DNA of 64,000 bases from Tanytarsus gracilentus (lineage: Eukaryota > Arthropoda > Insecta > Diptera > Chironomidae): the NCBI GenBank assembly GCA_038502055.1, contig JAXRKN010000045.1, positions 8,049,501 to 8,113,500 of the forward strand, written 5' to 3'. How positions within the stretch are numbered: the first letter of the stretch is position 1; each line of letters starts with the position of its first letter. Shown one piece after another: positions 60,701 through 64,000 of the stretch. A program made the translations under genes and the position numbers. The notes under the pieces were generated by a model. It did not search any database. It had not been told where the DNA came from and saw nothing but the letters and a program-made list of their open reading frames with translations.

Positions 60701-63068
60701 ATTTGAAAGAGAATTGCCGAGAATGTGCAAATAATGAATGCAGTATGAAATAAAAATTCGCAGAATAATTCAAATGACACTAAAAAAAGGCAAAAGAGAA
60801 AAGTTGACAGCATGAAAAAAAAGCTCACACACACGTGATAGCCAGAGAGATTAATTTAATACAGTGGAAAATTTTAATCGCAAATATTTTGCAGTGAAAT
60901 TTTTTATCTGCCATATCGCATTGCTTCATTCTTTTTTTTTGCCACTGACTAAGAGGGAGAAAAAAAATTGAACATGCAATAAATAAATTTATTTTGAACG
61001 TGTTTAATTTAATTTTCATAAACAACTTAATTAAGCATTATCGTATGTGTGAGTGTGTATGTCACTTGCAGTACGTGCACGTGACGACTATTTTAATTTT
61101 GGGTGCGCAAACTTTTTTCATCTGCAATGCGAGATGTTTTGTGCTGCTATTAGATTTAATGGAAAGAGTGCACAAAACGTGGAGTAATTTATCAAGTCAA
61201 GCTTTTTTCTCGATATTAACGAAAAATAGCGAAAAGCTTTTAGATAAAAGTTTTATGTTCCGCTAAAATAAATCTTTATAGTTTTAAATTCTTTATAGAA
61301 AAAAATCAATCTCAAAAAAATCTTTCATCGCTAACTTTCTCATAAAAAGAAAAAGAGAAACAAAGAAATTGTTCAAATATTAATTTATCAATATTTATTC
61401 GATAATTTTTCATCATCGTTTTTCTCTTTCTGCTGATCACACAATGTACAGCATGTTTACAGCATACGAAATGAGGGCAGAAATTTCAATCAAAAATTCG
61501 ATGATTAATTTCGACAGTTCAATGACCAGTTAATAAACGAATATGTTATGACCCATACGCATACGCAAAACATCCTCGTTCATCATTCTCGTTGAATTCT
61601 TCTGATTATTTCTCTCATGATTGGTGGGGTGGAAAATAATGTTTCAAATTTTTGGGTGAATTAATTTATGAGATTTAAAAATTTCCTCTTTAATGATTTA
61701 AAAAATTAATCCGAGTGCCCACTTCTGAATCCAAAATAATAAAAATTACCTGAATATTTTTTCCAGCTCGATGATTTGCATGACTTTGATTGTAAATATA
61801 TTAGATATTTTCGACAATAGATTCAACATATTCTCATCGCTCGAGTAATAACTTGACATTGTCCAAATGTGACGTAATCCAGCCATCATGTTCGGTATTA
61901 TTGTTATGATGAACGAAAAATTGTCTTCATCACGAATTTTCTGCAGTCACAATGATGAATTGTTTTTGATGATATTTTTTTACCAACAGCAACATTTTTA
62001 CAATGATTTATGTGAATGTTTGCATGGAAGGAGAAAGAAGAAAAGAAAAATAGGAAATTAGAATTGAAACTTACTTTTTTTATTATGAAAAACACATTTT
62101 GACAATGAAGATCATGGCTGAGGATTTATGCAATAGTCTCGAGAGCTATAAGTGCAGTGTCATCATAGATTTATATTCTCATTCAATGCAGATTTCATAT
62201 CTTATATAAATTATCGCACAAAAAAAGTGGATAGCAGAATAAGAAAATCATTGGAGTAAAAAAGGAAGAATAAAAAACTTTTATTTATGGCTGAATGAAT
62301 TTTAATATGATACGGAAATATATGAGTTGAGAAGAAGAGCAGCAAAAATAAAAAGATAGAGAAAAACACAAAGAAAAGTTCAAAATTGAAACTTTTGATC
62401 CATCACTTTTTTTTCTCTCACTCATATTGTAAAGCATCATCATCATCATCCGCTTATTGAAGCGAAGATATTAAAAACAATATTCATCTTGATATTGAAA
62501 TTTCTCGTCTTTCATCTCAAAGCGAGAGTTGAAAGTGCATTTTATTGCTTCGAGGCACAACCCTACAATTCCAACCCCTCTTTTCTGTTTTCATATCATG
62601 TTGCAACCTACCTTTTGCAATCAGTTTTCTTTTATAACATACGAGATAGAAAAACATCAAATATAAATGTGAGGTTACAAAAGATATTCATACATGAAAC
62701 TTTTTCTAATAAAAATTTCCAGGATAAACTTTTTCATTCAGTTAAAATGCAATCAAAATTTTTTTAAAAAAATAACTTAAATTCTTTTAAAGCCGATTTG
62801 TATTTCTTAAATAATTTCTTTCCCAATTTATAAAATCAAAATGCCACAATTTAAATTCTGCTAAAACGTAAGAAAATTTTTTAATCTCCTATTTTTCATC
62901 ATGTTTTTGTCGCTAAAAGTAGCATTGAGCTAAAAAAAAATCAACAACCTGTGAAGCACACAAACACACACGTGAACTTGCCTCCAAGCCATGTTCTAAA
63001 TTACTCCACATGAAACGACACACGGTATCAGACCGAGTTTCTTTATACTTTTTCTTTTCATACGAAAG
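28446..63068 (-). CDS. DNAH10: Axonemal inner-arm dynein heavy chain, DNAH10 orthologue (5' end outside window)
   Basis: 43 exons: 63068-62982, 61940-61750, 60115-59917, 59769-59377, 59015-58902, 58603-58084, 57842-57747, 56749-56661, 55214-55131, 54969-54188, 53989-53881, 51208-51126, 49774-49483, 49115-48957, 48530-48378, 46590-46461, 46180-45613, 45464-45188, 45081-44306, 44238-44189, 43674-43534, 43476-43354, 43058-42943, 42332-42254, 42203-41982, 41925-41699, 41416-41258, 40922-40897, 40809-39912, 39855-39763, 39182-38918, 38856-38088, 38034-37836, 37008-36866, 36720-36182, 36074-35695, 35386-33787, 33735-32750, 32143-31969, 31687-31556, 30310-29751, 29322-29182, 28592-28446. They join in phase (13,272 nt, 4,423 residues). 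Motor modules are complete: AAA1 GPAGTGKTE, AAA2 GPTGGGKT, AAA3 GETGTSKT, AAA4 GVGGSGKH, stalk and C-terminal cap. AAA1-AAA3 flanks (CMVTNCGEGMD, DGDVDALWIENMN, YGTQQPIALLK) match DNAH10 rather than other axonemal chains. Family role: a heavy chain of the two-headed I1/f inner arm that drives ciliary and flagellar bending. Confidence 0.93.
33787..36720 (-). CDS. DNAH10: DNAH10 stalk, microtubule-binding domain and AAA5, exons 36720 to 33787
   Basis: The first coiled-coil helix runs from the end of exon 36720-36182 through 36074-35695 (Glu/Lys/Ala-rich). Then come the microtubule-binding domain (EIRSFANPPEAVQIICECV, YKDISWKTAKGML, FLKSLQEMN) and the return helix in exon 35386-33787 (a long heptad-like stretch of Glu, Lys and Leu). 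AAA5 follows with LSAAFMAYAGAFSWDFR, LTDDVEISTWSSEGLPSDD and [21 protein letters not shown]. The second half covers GTPILFQDVEDYIDPVVGN and EEQREMLIEETS. Exon 35386-33787 (1,600 nt) is the largest of the gene. Confidence 0.94.
36182..39855 (-). CDS. DNAH10: DNAH10 AAA3 and AAA4 modules, exons 39855 to 36182
   Basis: AAA3 has Walker A GETGTSKT and Walker B LIVFADDMNMPRVD, followed by YGTQQPIALLKLLFERGGMYDRG, AAMGKAGGGRNEVDARF and PPTPSKFHYIFNLKDLSR. AAA4 has Walker A GVGGSGKHS, then RGYNEESFRVDLK. The Walker B position reads FIFGSAQ instead of the usual acidic (T)D form, so AAA4 may bind but not hydrolyse nucleotide. The AAA4 large domain continues with IAEEGFLEFINNIL and HVVLSMSPSGDSLRNYCRSFP. 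Confidence 0.92.
39912..44238 (-). CDS. DNAH10: DNAH10 AAA1 and AAA2 modules, exons 44238 to 39912
   Basis: Ten exons. AAA1 is the main ATPase site: Walker A GPAGTGKTE is split by an intron between 43534 and 43476, and Walker B is CFDEFNRID at about 43055-43020. The downstream NPGYAGRTELPESIKALFRP segment is intact. AAA2 has Walker A GPTGGGKT (near 41350) and the FDGDVDALWIENMNSVMDD segment. A 26-nt exon (40922-40897) encodes ACSVIELYG and joins in phase to GYLDASTRDWVDG. The acceptor of 40809-39912 is unusual: it is preceded by a run of A rather than pyrimidines, but only this site restores the frame. Confidence 0.92.
44306..49115 (-). CDS. DNAH10: DNAH10 tail end and linker (DHC_N2), exons 49115 to 44306
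   Basis: Six exons encode the end of the tail and the linker that swings across the AAA ring: VEGPGVVHDMDKG, AEKLFDIDVADY, YKLYQAQK, SWGKTLWANLN, FTLNNMFAMELHKY, GYILAPFEDILQVLDDH, WLETQRKWMYLEGIFIGG, DIREQLPDEAEKFD, LNDYLDSKRRVFPRFYFIS, VQEHMIKMFDNI, DWIMMYQGMVCLAANQVWW. All are diagnostic dynein linker motifs in the expected order, so this part is functional-looking. Confidence 0.92.
48740..48800. repeat. AT-rich tandem duplication
   Basis: A roughly 30-bp unit containing TAAATTTGTAACAAAATTTT is repeated head to tail about twice in the dynein intron between exons 49115-48957 and 48530-48378. Confidence 0.5.
49483..63068 (-). CDS. DNAH10: DNAH10 tail (DHC_N1-type region), exons 63068 to 49483
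   Basis: Thirteen mostly short exons encode the cargo- and partner-binding tail. Recognisable family segments are IIPNMMAGLRHIWTMSSYY, RWEFDKKILFG, AFYEFENMFGYRLRSNVADP, KNPPLQ, FDVNFSQQIFDV, RYTWQTLNIKSF, APEITMKPSANEIYNIM, RWMSETCLPCPP and RWHKYKSLWMYDK. This is the least conserved part of the gene and two exons (58603-58084 and 54969-54188) carry extra Ser/Lys/Asp-rich stretches. Several exons were too short to show as long open frames and were placed by phase, splice sites and homology. The first exon leaves through a GC donor. Confidence 0.85.
50537..50659. mobile_element. Inverted-repeat element with TTCATAAATTAC ends
   Basis: GTTCATAAATTACGTC at 50537-50552 is mirrored by GACGTGAAGTAATTTATGAATGA at 50632-50654, separated by about 80 bp of A/T. 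This is the form of a short MITE with 15-20 bp terminal repeats. It lies in the dynein intron between exons 51208-51126 and 49774-49483. Confidence 0.45.
51209..53880 (-). other. DNAH10: Largest dynein intron in the window
   Basis: A 2.7-kb AT-rich intron between exons 53989-53881 and 51208-51126. It has only low-complexity short open frames (for example 52016-52240 and 52554-52748 on the plus strand) and a degraded inverted-repeat-like pair near 53488 and 53640. No nested gene or RNA gene was recognised. Other introns over 1 kb (62981-61941, 61749-60116, 56660-55215, 51125-49775, 48377-46591, 31555-30311) are similar, apart from the repeats listed separately. Confidence 0.6.
55280..55788. 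mobile_element. 509-bp foldback (MITE-like) inverted repeat in a dynein intron
   Basis: The left half begins AAATAAAATAAGTAAAAA then TTTAACAACACTCC, CTTCTCTTTGTACAAC and TTTCGCACGGAAAAG. The right half ends with the near-perfect reverse complement of the same blocks (CTTTTCCGTGCGAAA, GTTGTACAAAGAGAAG, GGAGTGTTGTTAAA, ACTTATTTTATTT). The match continues inward (CATGTTTATTATAACT, GAACATATTAAACATAT, AAATTTGAGAAGTGG) to a short centre near 55535. It has no coding capacity. The size, AT content and full-length foldback fit a non-autonomous DNA transposon. A clear target-site duplication was not found. It lies in the intron between exons 56749-56661 and 55214-55131 and should be spliced out. Confidence 0.75.
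56198..56246. repeat. Two adjacent perfect hairpins
   Basis: CAACATCTGTTGC, a 3-base TTC loop and GCAACAGATGTTG form a perfect 13-bp stem at 56198-56226. A second palindrome, CGGTCGT-GA-ACGACCG, follows at about 56231-56246. The GC content is above that of the surrounding intron. It could be the end of a decayed transposon or a structured RNA; the sequence does not decide. Confidence 0.5.
57956..58058. mobile_element. Short inverted-repeat element (about 103 bp) with GGGTGG-ACACTTGG ends
   Basis: The left end CAAGGGTGGGACACTTGG (57956-57973) and right end CCAAAGTGTCCACCCCTTTG (58039-58058) are imperfect reverse complements around an A/T-only centre. It sits in the dynein intron just downstream of exon 58603-58084. 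Similar ends recur in the window, suggesting a small MITE family. Confidence 0.55.
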
Positions 63069-63670
63069 CTTATTTGATGATGTAAAGGATATTGACACAA
63101 ATAAACCTTAATCATGGAATGAAAAGATATATGTTGAGAAGAAAATTGAAAGGAGCTTAAATTATGTTTTTCAAAATAAACAAACAACTAATTTTTTTTC
63201 GTGTGGAATTTTAACATAAAACAAATTAATTTTCTGTTCAATCTAAATCATAATGATTTGTAAACAAATTTTTGGTAAATAATAATTTTTAGATTAGTGG
63301 CAAGATTAATTTACTGAAGTCGTTTGATGTGGTGCTTGTGAAGACTTTGAAAATATGCCAAATTATTGAGAGAAAAGTTCTTCATCACGACACAATTACA
63401 ATGTGGTTAGGAATTGAAAAACAAGATTGTAAAAAGCAAGGGAAGGGGTTGTCAAGGTATCGAGATGATAAAAACGTGTTTATTTTATAAACTTTGAGGT
63501 TTTTAAACTTTTTTATTAAATTATCAAATTATTTGTGCTTTGATGATAGTAAATTATTAAAGGGGCGGGAAACTTTTTTCGAGAAATTATGAAACATTTA
63601 AATGTTTTCGTTTAAAATTTATGACTTTAAATTATATATTTAAAATACTCTTTCTTCATGAGTTTCTCAC

Positions 63671-63778
63671 CCTCTGAATGCTTTTAACTCCTTTTATGAA
63701 GTCATAGAAAATATAATTTACTCTCATGTTACAGTTTAATAAATATTTACTATGAGTCAACTTTATAAAAAGAAAACT
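63671..63778 (-). CDS. DNAH10: Tentative upstream dynein tail exon
   Basis: A 108-nt open stretch on the minus strand between a possible acceptor (gatgaactcag) and a good donor (AGG before gtgagaaac). It begins and ends in phase 0, as the next exon requires. The translation includes NYIFYDFIKGVKSIQR, which resembles in pattern the tail segment preceding the SDNV region of DNAH10. The acceptor lacks a clear pyrimidine tract, and a second acceptor (catag) lies inside. Remaining N-terminal exons lie beyond 64000 or were not found. Confidence 0.35.
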
Positions 63779-64000
63779 CTGAGTTCATCAGGTCTAGACA
63801 TCATCATTACATCATCATTTTTCACCTATGCAACTCCCACACAATGCTCAATCAAAGACTTTTATTCAATTTATGTGTTGTGATATAAAATCAATTTTTA
63901 TATGCTTTCAAAATTTATTCAATTGTGTGCTTCAAACGAGTTTTCTACAAAAAAGCCCTCAATGCATGTAAATATGGTGATGAGTGAAACATTTTGAGCA

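Noticed and set aside
1..64000. CRISPR arrays, bacterial operons, phage or rRNA genes
   Set aside because: None of the diagnostic sequences is present; the window is a split-gene animal locus.

Overview
The window is eukaryotic: genes are split by GT-AG introns, non-coding DNA is very AT-rich, and both large genes encode animal proteins. It reads as an insect genome, most likely a fly (Diptera) and possibly a nematoceran such as a midge or mosquito relative. The order and genus are inferences from protein similarity and base composition, not proof. There are no bacterial operons, rRNA genes, CRISPR arrays or convincing tRNA genes.

Three genes can be assembled. (1) Positions 908-24212, plus strand: papilin (Ppn), a secreted basement-membrane protein. 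It has 18 coding exons that join in phase to 7,689 nt (2,562 residues plus stop). A tiny signal-peptide exon at about 908-930 is separated from the rest by an intron of almost 13 kb. The protein runs: signal peptide, thrombospondin type 1 (TSP1) repeat, ADAMTS cysteine-rich/spacer region, six more TSP1 repeats, acidic Ser/Thr-rich linker, 11 six-cysteine cassettes, nine Kunitz domains, antistasin-like segment, WAP domain, three Ig domains, PLAC. (2) Positions 28125-26588, minus strand: a three-exon gene for a 288-residue charged protein that I do not recognise. (3) Positions 28446 to beyond the right edge, minus strand: an axonemal inner-arm dynein heavy chain, orthologue of DNAH10. I could place 43 exons between 63068 and 28446; they join in phase to 13,272 nt (4,423 residues plus stop). 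The N-terminal few hundred residues are missing; one further tentative exon lies at 63671-63778 and the rest is outside the window.

Layout: 1-865 upstream of papilin; 931-13899 papilin intron 1; 13900-24212 the rest of papilin; 24213-26587 papilin 3' UTR and intergenic DNA facing the convergent small gene; 26588-28125 the small gene; 28126-28445 a short gap; 28446-64000 the dynein gene with many introns of 0.1-2.7 kb.

The genes are functionally unrelated (extracellular matrix, unknown, ciliary motility). Points most worth a second look: a family of short AT-rich inverted-repeat elements sharing a GGGGTGGACACTT-like end; a 509-bp foldback element in a dynein intron; a pair of perfect hairpins nearby; an intron with a GC donor; loss of the Walker B aspartate in dynein AAA4; extra segments in the dynein tail; absence of Lys/Arg at the P1 site of all nine papilin Kunitz domains; and the unrecognised three-exon gene. 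No new multi-gene system was found. All coordinates come from manual reading. Exon phases were checked by summing lengths, but no transcript evidence was available.
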